Shown: one piece after another, positions 1 to 8,848 of the stretch
How positions within the stretch are numbered: position 1 is the first letter of the stretch
Layout: every line of letters starts with the position of its first letter
Assembly: GCA_947174945.1 (NCBI GenBank)
Contig: CAMWKZ010000008.1
Location: 1 to 64,000, forward strand
Reading direction: 5' to 3'
DNA from: an uncultured Prevotellaceae bacterium
Lineage (GTDB): Bacteria; Bacteroidota; Bacteroidia; Bacteroidales; Bacteroidaceae
DNA: 64,000 nucleotides
Position numbers and translations under genes: made by a program
The notes under the pieces: generated by a model
What the model saw: the letters and a program-made list of their open reading frames with translations, nothing else
Database searches by the model: none
Told to the model about the DNA's origin: nothing

Positions 1-16
1 TATCGGACTGGCCAAA

Positions 17-556
17 TTATTGCAGGAAATTCTGCTCACGTAAAAAGCGGCTCACGGCATTGCGGATGCTGGTAAGGCCGAAGTCGGCGGGATTAACCTC
101 GTTGATAGGAAGCCAAATGGCTTCGGCGGCATCGTCGGCGGCATGGATGGGAGCTATTGCAGCGCTGTTGACACGAACCAGATAATCCATATCGAGGGTA
201 TGGACGCCCATGCCACTATACTGGTAGACGTTGGGCGAAGAGAAGAGGTACTGGATGTCCTGCACCTCCAGCCCCGTCTCTTCCTGTATCTCACGACGCA
301 TCCCCTCCTCTACCGTCTCGTACATATCGCAGAAACCACCAGGCAGGTCAAGCGTACCCTTGGCCGGCTCTTTGGCGCGACGCACCACCAGCATCTCGTT
401 CTTTTCATTCACGATGAAGGCCGCCGTGGCCGAACAGGGATTGGCATAATAGATGAAGCCACAGTCCTCGCACCGCTTGCTCTTGAAGTTGTTGACCACG
501 AAATGCGGACTACCGCAAACGGGGCAGTATCTGAATTTCTCTAAGGGATGCTCCAT
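17..556 (-). CDS. NUDIX hydrolase with N-terminal zinc ribbon
   Basis: A 179-residue cytoplasmic protein that probably hydrolyses a nucleoside-diphosphate-linked metabolite. A zinc ribbon is visible as two CxxC pairs (C11/C14 and C29/C32), as in NudC-like and many Bacteroidales NUDIX proteins. The complete Nudix box GX5EX7REUXEEXGU runs from G74 to L96, with the metal-binding REIQEE core at residues 88-93. The substrate cannot be read from the sequence. The start codon overlaps the stop of the upstream acetylesterase by one base (TAATG), so the two are probably translationally coupled, although no functional link is obvious. The gene is complete, with its stop at the window edge. Confidence 0.93.
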   Translation of the reverse strand: MEHPLEKFRYCPVCGSPHFVVNNFKSKRCEDCGFIYYANPCSATAAFIVNEKNEMLVVRRAKEPAKGTLDLPGGFCDMYETVEEGMRREIQEETGLEVQDIQYLFSSPNVYQYSGMGVHTLDMDYLVRVNSAAIAPIHAADDAAEAIWLPINEVNPADFGLTSIRNAVSRFLREQNFLQ

Positions 557-2010
557 TACCAGTTGTCTGTTCTAAAAGGGAACAAAGGCAGTCCGCCAGC
601 ATTGGCCAGATTACCCAGCTGCCAGTTGCGGAAACAATAGCGCACGGCTAAGGGCTGTTTCACCTCGGGGCACGTCACCATGATGCACTCATTCCAGTAG
701 CCACCGCCCGGTCGCCAGAAGTGCTCGGCCTTGGCAGGATGGAACACTTGGTCGGCACCAGCCACCTCGAAGCCCGTAATATCCACGAAACGGCTAATAC
801 CTCCGCACTCGTTGTTAAGGTGCAGCATGACGGTATCGTTCTTCACCTTCATATCCTTGTACGACGGGCTCTCACAAATAATGGATGACATACCATAGGT
901 CTTGTTCAGTGCCAAGAATGCCAGTCGCTCGCCCACCTTCTGCTTCTGGGCAGGGTGAATCTGCGTACTCTCATAAGGGAACACGCAGTCGTTGGTGCAT
1001 ACCAGTCCGCTATTCGGGATAATCTGAGAGGCACGAAACTGCTGTTCCTGCAACAGGGCATTCCACGTACCATTTAGAGCGCCTGACCCATAGGGGGCTA
1101 TCTGTACGAAATAGAAGGGGATTTCGCCCAGTCCGAACTGGGTGCGCCACTGCTCTACCAGCAGTTTCAGACGCTCGGAATACTGATTGCCCGGGTCGCC
1201 CACATTCGAACAGCCTTGATAGAACAAGATGCCTTTCACGGTATAGTTCAGAATGGGGTTGAACGTACCGTTACCCCACAGCATGGCACGGTGGTAGTCA
1301 AACATCTTCTTGAAATTAACGATACCCATCGAGTCGGTAGGCTCATTGGTGTATTTCTCCAGATTCTCCTTGGTCAGCCAGCTCTCCACACGCGTGCCGC
1401 CCTTGTTGGCCTCAATCAGTCCGATGGGAATATCCAGCGCCTTGTTAAGCACCTTGGCACAGAAATAGCCAGTAGCCGAAAACTCACCAACCGTCTGTGG
1501 CGAACACTCGCGCCAGTAAGTGTCGGCATCCTCCTGAGGCTCTATGCGCATGATGCTGGGTATCTTGGCCGAGCGCACCTGACACTTACCTGCCGCATTC
1601 AGCACCTCCTCGTTATAGTTAAGCACAGGACAGTTGCCAAAACCCTTGACGGGCATCTCCATGTTCGACTGGCCTGCACATACCCACACCTCACCAGCCA
1701 GCACATTCTGAATGGTTACCTGTCCGTCGCCGTCATCAAAAGTGATGCTCAGCGGTTCATACGAAGCCTTGGGCGACCTTACCGTCAGCAGCCAGCGACC
1801 TTGCTTATCGGCCTTGGCCGTCGACTTATCTGCCGACCACGATGTGGTAGCCACGACCTTGCGCCCAGGCTTGGCCCATCCCCACAGACGCACGTCCGTT
1901 TGCTGTTGAATGACCATGTTGTCGCTTACGAGGTGGTGCAACCTCACCTTGGCCTGCAGGCCGGCGGTCAGTGCCATCAGCACGACCAAAGAACATATCT
2001 TTTTGTTCAT
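556..2010 (-). CDS. Secreted SGNH-type sialate/carbohydrate O-acetylesterase
   Basis: A 484-residue secreted esterase of the sialate O-acetylesterase (SASA/DUF303) family, which removes acetyl groups from sugars. Residues 1-20 form a signal peptide ending LQAK. The nucleophile block GQSNMEM places Ser115, and the catalytic His lies in a TQIHPAQK segment near residue 352. The N-terminal 100 residues form the usual beta-sandwich before the SGNH domain. It is about as long as, and clearly similar to, the second paralogue at 8849-10249. Among plant-glycan genes the likely substrate is acetylated pectin or xylan rather than sialic acid; that is inference from context. It is divergent from the esterase at 2090 and shares a 1-base overlap with the NUDIX gene downstream. 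Confidence 0.9.
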   Translation of the reverse strand: MNKKICSLVVLMALTAGLQAKVRLHHLVSDNMVIQQQTDVRLWGWAKPGRKVVATTSWSADKSTAKADKQGRWLLTVRSPKASYEPLSITFDDGDGQVTIQNVLAGEVWVCAGQSNMEMPVKGFGNCPVLNYNEEVLNAAGKCQVRSAKIPSIMRIEPQEDADTYWRECSPQTVGEFSATGYFCAKVLNKALDIPIGLIEANKGGTRVESWLTKENLEKYTNEPTDSMGIVNFKKMFDYHRAMLWGNGTFNPILNYTVKGILFYQGCSNVGDPGNQYSERLKLLVEQWRTQFGLGEIPFYFVQIAPYGSGALNGTWNALLQEQQFRASQIIPNSGLVCTNDCVFPYESTQIHPAQKQKVGERLAFLALNKTYGMSSIICESPSYKDMKVKNDTVMLHLNNECGGISRFVDITGFEVAGADQVFHPAKAEHFWRPGGGYWNECIMVTCPEVKQPLAVRYCFRNWQLGNLANAGGLPLFPFRTDNW

Positions 2011-2040
2011 GTCAGTAGTATTTTATTTAAAACTATGCTG

Positions 2041-2070
2041 CAAAGTTATAAAAAATATGTATCTTTGCAA
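2041..2070. promoter_or_regulatory. Overlapping divergent promoters (Bacteroidales TAnnTTTG type)
   Basis: On the plus strand TATCTTTG lies at 2060-2067, 22 bp before the esterase start at 2090. On the minus strand TAACTTTG reads from 2048 to 2041, preceded 19 bp upstream by TTG (2070-2068), and faces the acetylesterase start at 2010. The two -7 elements are only about 12 bp apart, so the two polymerases would occupy the same DNA and probably exclude one another. Confidence 0.6.
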
Positions 2071-2089
2071 GCAATAAACTCAAGAAAAT

Positions 2090-2905
2090 ATGAAACAACT
2101 CCTTATTCTTGCAATGATGTTTGTGTCAATGATAGCCTCTGCCCAAAAGCCTATTGAGCTGAATATCTGGCCTGACGGCCCCCGTACCAGCAATGGCGAC
2201 CCAAAGGATATGGCCAAGGTGTGGGTCTACTTGCCCGATGCCAAGAAAGCCACGGGGCGTGCCGTCGTTTGCTGCCCCGGTGGTGGCTACACCCATCTGG
2301 CCATGCAGCACGAGGGTCACGACTGGGCATCCTTCTTCAACAGTCAGGGCATTGCCTTCATCGTGGTTAAATACCGAATGCCTCACGGCCACTGCACCGT
2401 TCCCCGCGAAGATGCCGACGAGGCCATGCGACTGGTACGTGCCAACGCCAAAGAGTGGCACATCAATCCTAACGACGTGGGCATTATGGGTTTCTCGGCA
2501 GGCGGCCATCTGGCTTCTACCGTCGCCACCCAGTCGATTGGCGAGGCTGCTGCCAACTTCCAAATCCTGTTTTACCCTGTCATCAGCATGGAACAGGGCA
2601 TTACTCACAAGGGCTCACGTGACAACCTGCTGGGCAACAACCCCAAGCGCAAGCTGGTGAACCAATATTGCAACGAGCAGCACATCAACAGGCACACGCC
2701 ACGGGCTTTCATCGCCTTGGCTCACGACGACCATGCCGTGCTGCCTATCAACAGCCTGAACTATTACGAGGAGTTGTGCAACAACAAGGTGCCAACATCT
2801 CTGCATATCTATCCTGCGGGTGGCCACGGGTTCGGCATCCGTCAGTCATTCCCTTCGCATCTTGAATTGCTTATCGAACTCAAGACTTGGCTGCAAAGTT
2901 TCTAA
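2090..2905 (+). CDS. Secreted alpha/beta-hydrolase esterase
   Basis: A 271-residue secreted serine esterase resembling the acetyl-xylan/feruloyl-type esterases of Bacteroidales polysaccharide loci. The signal peptide is residues 1-18 (cleavage after IASA). The oxyanion-hole block CPGGGY is at residues 62-67, the nucleophile elbow GFSAGG has Ser136, an acidic residue lies in LAHDDHAVLP (around 214) and the catalytic His in GGHGFG (around 246). It is the first gene of the plus-strand run to 12811 and has its own promoter. A deacetylating role next to GH106 and two acetylesterases fits acetylated pectin, but the family also acts on xylan. Confidence 0.85.
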   Translation: MKQLLILAMMFVSMIASAQKPIELNIWPDGPRTSNGDPKDMAKVWVYLPDAKKATGRAVVCCPGGGYTHLAMQHEGHDWASFFNSQGIAFIVVKYRMPHGHCTVPREDADEAMRLVRANAKEWHINPNDVGIMGFSAGGHLASTVATQSIGEAAANFQILFYPVISMEQGITHKGSRDNLLGNNPKRKLVNQYCNEQHINRHTPRAFIALAHDDHAVLPINSLNYYEELCNNKVPTSLHIYPAGGHGFGIRQSFPSHLELLIELKTWLQSF

Positions 2906-2968
2906 CTCGTCACGCATAGGTGACAAATACACTGCTAATTCGTCTTATATATAAATAATGTATTATAT

Positions 2969-5773
2969 ATGAGACGGATTTTTCTATTTCTTCTTTCTTC
3001 TCTTTTCTTTAGCGGCGTAACCGCACAAGAGACGGAGCGACAGTATCTGAGTGGTCATGGGTGTGACGACATGGTGGAGTGGGACTTCCTGTGTTCGGAC
3101 GGGCGCAACAGTGGCAAGTGGACGAAGATAGGCGTACCCTCATGCTGGGAACTGCAAGGCTTCGGCACCTACCAGTATGGTATGCGTTTCTACGGCAAGG
3201 CCACTCCTGAGGGCATTGCTGACGAGGTGGGTAAGTATAAGCACGAGTTTACATTACCCAAGGCATGGGAAGGCCGCCAAATAGAACTGGTGTTGGAGGC
3301 TGTATTTACCGAAGCCCGCGTCACCATCAACGGACGCAAGGCAGGCAACGGCACTTATCAGGGTGGCTTCACACGCCATACCATTAACGTCAGCGACCGT
3401 GTGTTCTTCGGACAAAAGAAGAACCGATTAGAAATAGAGGTGCTAAAGGAAAGCACCAACCCACAGGTGAACTTAGCAGAGCGCCGCGCCGACTACTGGA
3501 ACTTCGGCGGCATCTGGCGTCCCGTCTTCATAGTCAGCAAGCCTGCACAGAACATTCAGCGCGTGGCAGTCAATGCCAAGGGCGACGGCCACTTCATGGC
3601 TGATGTCTATCTGAACCGCGCCATTCCTAACAGTTCGGTAAGCGTTGAGTTAATCGACGCCAAGGGAGCAAAGATAGCTACCAGCCCAGCTTTCACCATT
3701 AGCAGCGACGAGGCAAAGGTTGACTTCACCGCCAAGAACATTAAGCCGTGGAATGCGGAGCAGCCTAACCTCTATACAGCAGTCTTTACTTTAAAGGATG
3801 CACAGGGTAAGACGCTTCACAAGGAGCGTCAGCGTTTCGGTTTCCGCACTATTGAGTATAGGCATAGTTATGACAATACGGGCAGACAGGAAGACGGTGT
3901 ATTCATCAATGGGAAGAAGGTTATCTTCAAAGGTGTCAACCGCCACTCGTTCCGTCCAGAGACGGGTCGCACACTGTCAAAGCAGAAGAACATCGAGGAT
4001 GTACTGCTCATTAAGTCAATGAATATGAATGCCGTCCGACTTTCGCACTATCCTGCCGACCCTGAGTTTCTGGATGCCTGCGACTCGCTGGGCCTTTACG
4101 TGGAGTGCGAACAGCCCGGCTGGCACTGGGCTCACGAAACCATCACGGGCTCGCAAATCGTAGAGGAGATGGTGACGCGCGACGTGAACCATCCCAGCAT
4201 TATCTTCTGGAGCAATGGCAATGAGGGAGGATTTAACTACGAACTGGAACCTGTCTTCACCCGTTTAGACCCGCAACAGCGTGTGGTGCTCTACCCTTGG
4301 GCCAACCGCAACGGTTTTGAAACGAAGCACTACCGCTCATGGGGCGAAACGGCTGAGTATATGCGCCAAAAGGAAATCTTTATGCCTACCGAGTTCCTGC
4401 ATGGCTTATACGACGGCGGTCACGGCGCAGGGCTGAAGGACTACTGGGAACTGATGCTCTCTAATCCCCGCTGCGCAGGCGGTTTCCTATGGGACTTGAT
4501 GGACCAAGGAGTGGTACGCACGGATATGAACAATATCGTAGACTGCATGGGTAACTTCGGTGCCGACGGCATCGTGGGGCCTCACATGGAGAAAGAGGGT
4601 TCGTACTATACCATCCGCGAGGTGTGGAGCCCCATTCTGGTGGAAATGAAAGAGGGGCAGTTAGCAATCAAGAATTGCTATAACTTCACCAACCTAAAGG
4701 ACTGCCGTTTTACCTATCAATACCTGCAAATGCCTGCTTACGGGCAGTCACAAGTAAAGACCATCAGCGAGGGCGTGCTCAAAGTACCCGCCACAGAACC
4801 GTTTGAAACGACCGTTGTCAACATACCAAAGGGACAGGGCGATGTACTGCAAGTAACCGCTACCGGCCCAAAAGGGCAGGAGGTTTATACTTGGAACTTC
4901 CAAACAGCAACCAAGCAAGCCAAACATCCGTTTAACGGAACAAACGCTCAGATGAGCGAGACCACCAGTCTGCTGACTATTACATCTGCTGGCAAGACCT
5001 ATACCTTCTCAAAGGAGAATGGGCAGTTGATGAGTGTCAAGACGGGCAACCGTGCCATCGCCTTTGGCAACGGCCCACGATTCGTAGCCGCCAAGCGCAG
5101 CGACCGCTCGGATGACGGTTTCTACAACCACGACGACAAACAGGCAGAGAAGAAAAAGACCCAATATACGGAATATGCCGACCAAGGAGCTTTTGCAGGC
5201 TTCGATTTCAACGAGGGAACACTGACAGCTAACTATCGTCACGGCTCGCTGCAACAGGTACGCTGGAGGTTCTGCGCCGATGGCGAGGTAATGCTGGAAG
5301 CCGATTACACTTTCAACGGGGTTGTTGACCTGTTGGGCATCTGCTTCGACTATCCAGAACAGCAAGTTCGCTCGAAACAATGGGTAGGCCGTGGGCCGTA
5401 TCGTGTCTGGCAGAACCGCTTGCAAGGGCCACAATATGGTTATTGGAAGACCGACTATAACGACCCAATACCGGGCGAATCGTTTGAATATCCAGAGTTT
5501 AAGGGCTACTTTGCTGATGTGCAATGGCTTCAGATAGAAACGACAGAAGGCAAGATTGGCATCTGCCAGCCTTCCGACTACGTGGGCATCTATACACCGC
5601 GCGACGGGCGTGACCACATTCTCTACACACTGCCAGAAACGGACATCGCCCTGCTGAAGGCCATCCCTGCCGTGCGCAACAAGGTGAACACCACCGACCT
5701 TAATGGCCCCTCGGCACAGCCTTACTGGGCAAAGGGCAACAACAGTATCACAGCAACCTTGATGTTTGAATGA
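2969..5773 (+). CDS. Secreted GH2 beta-galactosidase
   Basis: A 934-residue glycoside hydrolase family 2 enzyme of the LacZ type. Residues 1-19 are a signal peptide. The order is jelly-roll sugar-binding domain (about 25-190), Ig-like sandwich (about 195-300), TIM barrel (about 300-560), and a C-terminal beta-galactosidase small-chain domain (about 660-930), which favours galactosidase over glucuronidase. The acid/base glutamate is E419 in SNGNEGG and the nucleophile E475 in MPTEFLHG. Its stop overlaps the start of the GH106 gene by 4 bases (ATGA), so the two are coupled. In this setting it could remove terminal beta-galactose from pectin side chains (inference). Confidence 0.92.
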   Translation: MRRIFLFLLSSLFFSGVTAQETERQYLSGHGCDDMVEWDFLCSDGRNSGKWTKIGVPSCWELQGFGTYQYGMRFYGKATPEGIADEVGKYKHEFTLPKAWEGRQIELVLEAVFTEARVTINGRKAGNGTYQGGFTRHTINVSDRVFFGQKKNRLEIEVLKESTNPQVNLAERRADYWNFGGIWRPVFIVSKPAQNIQRVAVNAKGDGHFMADVYLNRAIPNSSVSVELIDAKGAKIATSPAFTISSDEAKVDFTAKNIKPWNAEQPNLYTAVFTLKDAQGKTLHKERQRFGFRTIEYRHSYDNTGRQEDGVFINGKKVIFKGVNRHSFRPETGRTLSKQKNIEDVLLIKSMNMNAVRLSHYPADPEFLDACDSLGLYVECEQPGWHWAHETITGSQIVEEMVTRDVNHPSIIFWSNGNEGGFNYELEPVFTRLDPQQRVVLYPWANRNGFETKHYRSWGETAEYMRQKEIFMPTEFLHGLYDGGHGAGLKDYWELMLSNPRCAGGFLWDLMDQGVVRTDMNNIVDCMGNFGADGIVGPHMEKEGSYYTIREVWSPILVEMKEGQLAIKNCYNFTNLKDCRFTYQYLQMPAYGQSQVKTISEGVLKVPATEPFETTVVNIPKGQGDVLQVTATGPKGQEVYTWNFQTATKQAKHPFNGTNAQMSETTSLLTITSAGKTYTFSKENGQLMSVKTGNRAIAFGNGPRFVAAKRSDRSDDGFYNHDDKQAEKKKTQYTEYADQGAFAGFDFNEGTLTANYRHGSLQQVRWRFCADGEVMLEADYTFNGVVDLLGICFDYPEQQVRSKQWVGRGPYRVWQNRLQGPQYGYWKTDYNDPIPGESFEYPEFKGYFADVQWLQIETTEGKIGICQPSDYVGIYTPRDGRDHILYTLPETDIALLKAIPAVRNKVNTTDLNGPSAQPYWAKGNNSITATLMFE

Positions 5774-8700
5774 AAAGATTAGCACAACTCTTATTGCTCC
5801 TGTGCCTTGCGCTGAAAGTGCAGGGCGAGGACACCTCAAAGCCTTGGACTTTCTGGTACTGGATGTACGGTGCCGTCTCAGAACAAGGCATCCGTGCCGA
5901 CTTGCAGGCAATGAAAGACGTAGGACTGGGCGGTTGCTACCTAATGCCCATTCGCAGTGCAGCAGAGGCTCCTGCCTATCTCCCCAAGAAAGGAGATGCT
6001 GAAGCCTTGAGCCCAAATTTCTGGCGCATGATAGACTGTGCCTTCCAGCAAGCCGATTCACTTGGCTTACAAATGGGCATCCATGTCTGCGACGGTTTCG
6101 CACTGGCGGGTGGCCCGTGGATAACGCCCAAAGAGTCGATGCAGAAAGTAGTATGGTGTGACACGATTGTTAAAGGTGGTCATCATCGTTTTACCATGAA
6201 ACGCCCTGAGAGCTACCAAGGTTATTACGAGGATATTGCCGTATATGCCGTACCCGTCAGTTCTCCCTCCCCCACGCTTCATTCCGCACTGACTTACTCT
6301 CCCGAGGTCACTGTCAATGCCAAAGGAGTATATTGTGCTGACCAACCATGCTGGCTACAATATGAGTTCAAGCAGCCTACGCTGGTGCGTAATGTTGAGA
6401 TAGAGCCTTCGGGCACGAACATCCAATGCCAGCGACTGTTGGTAAAAGCCAGCGACGACGGCGTGGTCTTTTACAAAGTGAAGCAGTTAGTACCTCCCCG
6501 TCAGGGTTGGCAGAACACAGGCTTCAATACGACATTCTCCATTCCTCCCACCACTGCTAAGTATTTCCGTTTTGAATGGACTCCCGAAGGAACGGAACCG
6601 GGTGCTGAAGACTTAGACGCAGCCAAATGGAAACCCGTACTCCGACTGAAGAATATCAAGTTAGGCAGCTTCCCACTATTAGACAACTGGGAGGGCAAGG
6701 CTGGCTATGTATGGCGTATCGCTCCCGATACCCCTATCGAGGATATAGACAACGACGAGTTCCTGCGTCCTACCGAATTGGTATATAGCCACATCAAGGA
6801 CACCGACGAGGTAGACATCCAGTTGCCCCAATCCTCCCAAGGCGCATGGCGCATTCTGCGCATGGGACACACCTCAACAGGGCATACCAATGCAACAGCA
6901 GGCGGTGCTAAAGGACTGGAATGTGACAAGTTCTCGCATCAGGCCGTTGCCAAACAGATAGATTCATGGTTTGGTCTGTTCATGCAACGCCCCTATCACG
7001 AAGTTGTCAAGTATATGCACGTTGACTCGTGGGAATGTGGTTCGCAGAACTGGAGCCCCTCGTTTGCCCATGAGTTTGAGCGTCGTCGTGGCTACGACCT
7101 GCTGCCCTTGCTACCTATCTATGCAGGCGTACCCATGCAGGGCGGTGATGAGGTGTTGCGCGACATCCGTCTCACCATCAACGAGTTGGTAAACGAGGTG
7201 TTCTTCACCACCGTTGCCCAAAAGGCACGCCAGTACGGAGTTAGCCTTTCCTCAGAGAGCGTAGCTCCCACAATGGTCAGCGACGGCATGGAACACTATA
7301 AGTATGTAGACCTTCCAATGGGTGAATACTGGCTTAACTCACCGACGCACGACAAGCCCAACGATATGCTCGATGCCATCAGTGGGGCACACGTCTATGG
7401 CAAGAACATCGTACAGGCCGAGGGATTCACTGAGGTGCGTGGCGTATGGGACGAGACACTAGCAATGGTGAAGCCCCTGCTGGACCGTAACTTCGCCTTG
7501 GGCATGAACCGCCTCTTCTTCCACGTCAACACCCATAACCCCTATATAGACCGCAAACCGGGCATGACACTCGACGGCATCGGCCTTTTCTTCCAGCGCG
7601 ACCAAACATGGTTCCCAGAGGCTAAAGCCTTCGTCAGTTACATCACCCGTTGTCAGGAGTACCTGCAACAAGGCCATCCTGTGGTCGACATCGCCGTCTA
7701 TACAGGCGATGAGATGCCCAGTCGTGCGCTGACACCAGACCGTATAGTACCGATGCTACCGGGATTGTTTGGCCCTGAGCGCGTCCGCACAGAGAAAGCC
7801 CGACTGGCCAACGTGGGGCAACCGATGGAGGAATCGCCCGTCGGGGTGCGCCATTCAGCAGGCATCCTCGACCTCAAAGACTGGGTGAATCCCCTACACG
7901 GCTATCAATATGACTCGATGAATAAAGACGCTCTGCTGACACAGCCCTTCCATTACAAAGCGCTGGTCATCCCCGAGGGCGCAATGGTGTCGAAAGAGGC
8001 AAGGGCAAAGATAGCCGAACTGCGTCGTCAAGGCGTGCAAATCATTGACAAGCCTTATCAGCAATCGCAGTTAAAGGGCATAGCACCTGACATTGTACTA
8101 CCCGATGGTATTGCCTATTGTCACCGTCAAACCGAAGATACGGAGCTTTATTTCCTAAGCAACCAGCAGGACAAGGACATCACTTTCAAGCCCGTCTTCC
8201 GTCATTCGTCTGCCCACGCTATGGTCTATCGCCCACAGACTGACGAGTACGAAACCTTCGATAACGGCACTATCGTGCTGGCTCCATACGAGTCATGTTT
8301 CGTTCTCATGGGGAATGTTGACAGTTTGCTCCGTCCAAACCAACAGTTTGCTCCGTCCAAACCAGCAGTTTGCTCCGTCCAAACTGTCAGTAACAACGGC
8401 TGGGGCATTTCGTTCCGCGAAAGCGGCATTACACTAAAGCAACAACAACTATTCGACTGGAGCCAGTCGGATGACGACCGTATTCGCTATTTCAGCGGTC
8501 ACGCCCGCTATACGACAACCTTCAAGCAGCAGAAAAAACCAGCTGGTCGCGTATGGCTGTCGCTGCCCAGCGTAAAGGACATTGCCCACATATGGGTAAA
8601 CGGACAGGACTGCGGACTGGCTTGGACGGCTCCCTACGAGGTAGACATCACCCAAGCATTAAAGGCGGGCCAAAACACGCTGGAGATAGAAGTGGTCAAC

Positions 8701-8844
8701 ACATGGCACAACGCCCTGCGTGGTGCCGACAAAGGCAAGGCACCCTACGACGGTATCTGGACCAATGCCCGCTACCGTTCAAAAGGCGACGGACTGTTGC
8801 CTGCCGGGCTATTAGCACAACCCAGACTAAAAATAGAACAATAA
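5770..8844 (+). CDS. Secreted GH106-like alpha-L-rhamnosidase
   Basis: A 1024-residue secreted protein with a signal peptide (about 1-19) and the features of family GH106: an N-terminal PWTFWYWM and an IRADLQAM...GLGG barrel opening, a central QAEGFTEVRGVWD segment, and the block NRLFFHVNTHNPYIDRKPGM. A GH2-type sugar-binding jelly roll closes the protein (about 910-1005, with HIWVNGQDCG). Known GH106 enzymes release alpha-L-rhamnose from rhamnogalacturonans. The gene is translationally coupled to the GH2 gene before it and lies 4 bp before the next acetylesterase. A 22-bp tandem repeat in three reading frames (8322-8384) encodes residues about 852-872 without breaking the frame. Confidence 0.82.
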   Translation: MKRLAQLLLLLCLALKVQGEDTSKPWTFWYWMYGAVSEQGIRADLQAMKDVGLGGCYLMPIRSAAEAPAYLPKKGDAEALSPNFWRMIDCAFQQADSLGLQMGIHVCDGFALAGGPWITPKESMQKVVWCDTIVKGGHHRFTMKRPESYQGYYEDIAVYAVPVSSPSPTLHSALTYSPEVTVNAKGVYCADQPCWLQYEFKQPTLVRNVEIEPSGTNIQCQRLLVKASDDGVVFYKVKQLVPPRQGWQNTGFNTTFSIPPTTAKYFRFEWTPEGTEPGAEDLDAAKWKPVLRLKNIKLGSFPLLDNWEGKAGYVWRIAPDTPIEDIDNDEFLRPTELVYSHIKDTDEVDIQLPQSSQGAWRILRMGHTSTGHTNATAGGAKGLECDKFSHQAVAKQIDSWFGLFMQRPYHEVVKYMHVDSWECGSQNWSPSFAHEFERRRGYDLLPLLPIYAGVPMQGGDEVLRDIRLTINELVNEVFFTTVAQKARQYGVSLSSESVAPTMVSDGMEHYKYVDLPMGEYWLNSPTHDKPNDMLDAISGAHVYGKNIVQAEGFTEVRGVWDETLAMVKPLLDRNFALGMNRLFFHVNTHNPYIDRKPGMTLDGIGLFFQRDQTWFPEAKAFVSYITRCQEYLQQGHPVVDIAVYTGDEMPSRALTPDRIVPMLPGLFGPERVRTEKARLANVGQPMEESPVGVRHSAGILDLKDWVNPLHGYQYDSMNKDALLTQPFHYKALVIPEGAMVSKEARAKIAELRRQGVQIIDKPYQQSQLKGIAPDIVLPDGIAYCHRQTEDTELYFLSNQQDKDITFKPVFRHSSAHAMVYRPQTDEYETFDNGTIVLAPYESCFVLMGNVDSLLRPNQQFAPSKPAVCSVQTVSNNGWGISFRESGITLKQQQLFDWSQSDDDRIRYFSGHARYTTTFKQQKKPAGRVWLSLPSVKDIAHIWVNGQDCGLAWTAPYEVDITQALKAGQNTLEIEVVNTWHNALRGADKGKAPYDGIWTNARYRSKGDGLLPAGLLAQPRLKIEQ
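8322..8384 (+). repeat. 22-bp-period tandem repeat inside the GH106 gene
   Basis: The 19-bp word CAGTTTGCTCCGTCCAAAC occurs three times without a mismatch, starting at 8322, 8344 and 8366, so the period is exactly 22 bp. Because 22 is not a multiple of three, each copy is read in a different frame (giving SLLRPN, QFAPSKP and AVCSVQT), yet none contains a stop. The outer edges GACAGTTTG and CAAACTGTC are inverted relative to each other, so the block can also fold. It lies at the linker before the C-terminal jelly roll and looks like an insertion tolerated by a flexible region. Confidence 0.9.
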
Positions 8845-8848
8845 AGAT

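Noticed and set aside
1216..2157. Plus-strand open frame opposite the first acetylesterase
   Set aside because: It covers the divergent promoter region and the esterase coding strand and has no family features.
5009..6103. Long open frame on the minus strand across the GH2/GH106 junction
   Set aside because: It lies opposite two well-supported hydrolase genes and its translation has no recognisable domain or signal; it is a shadow of their codon use.
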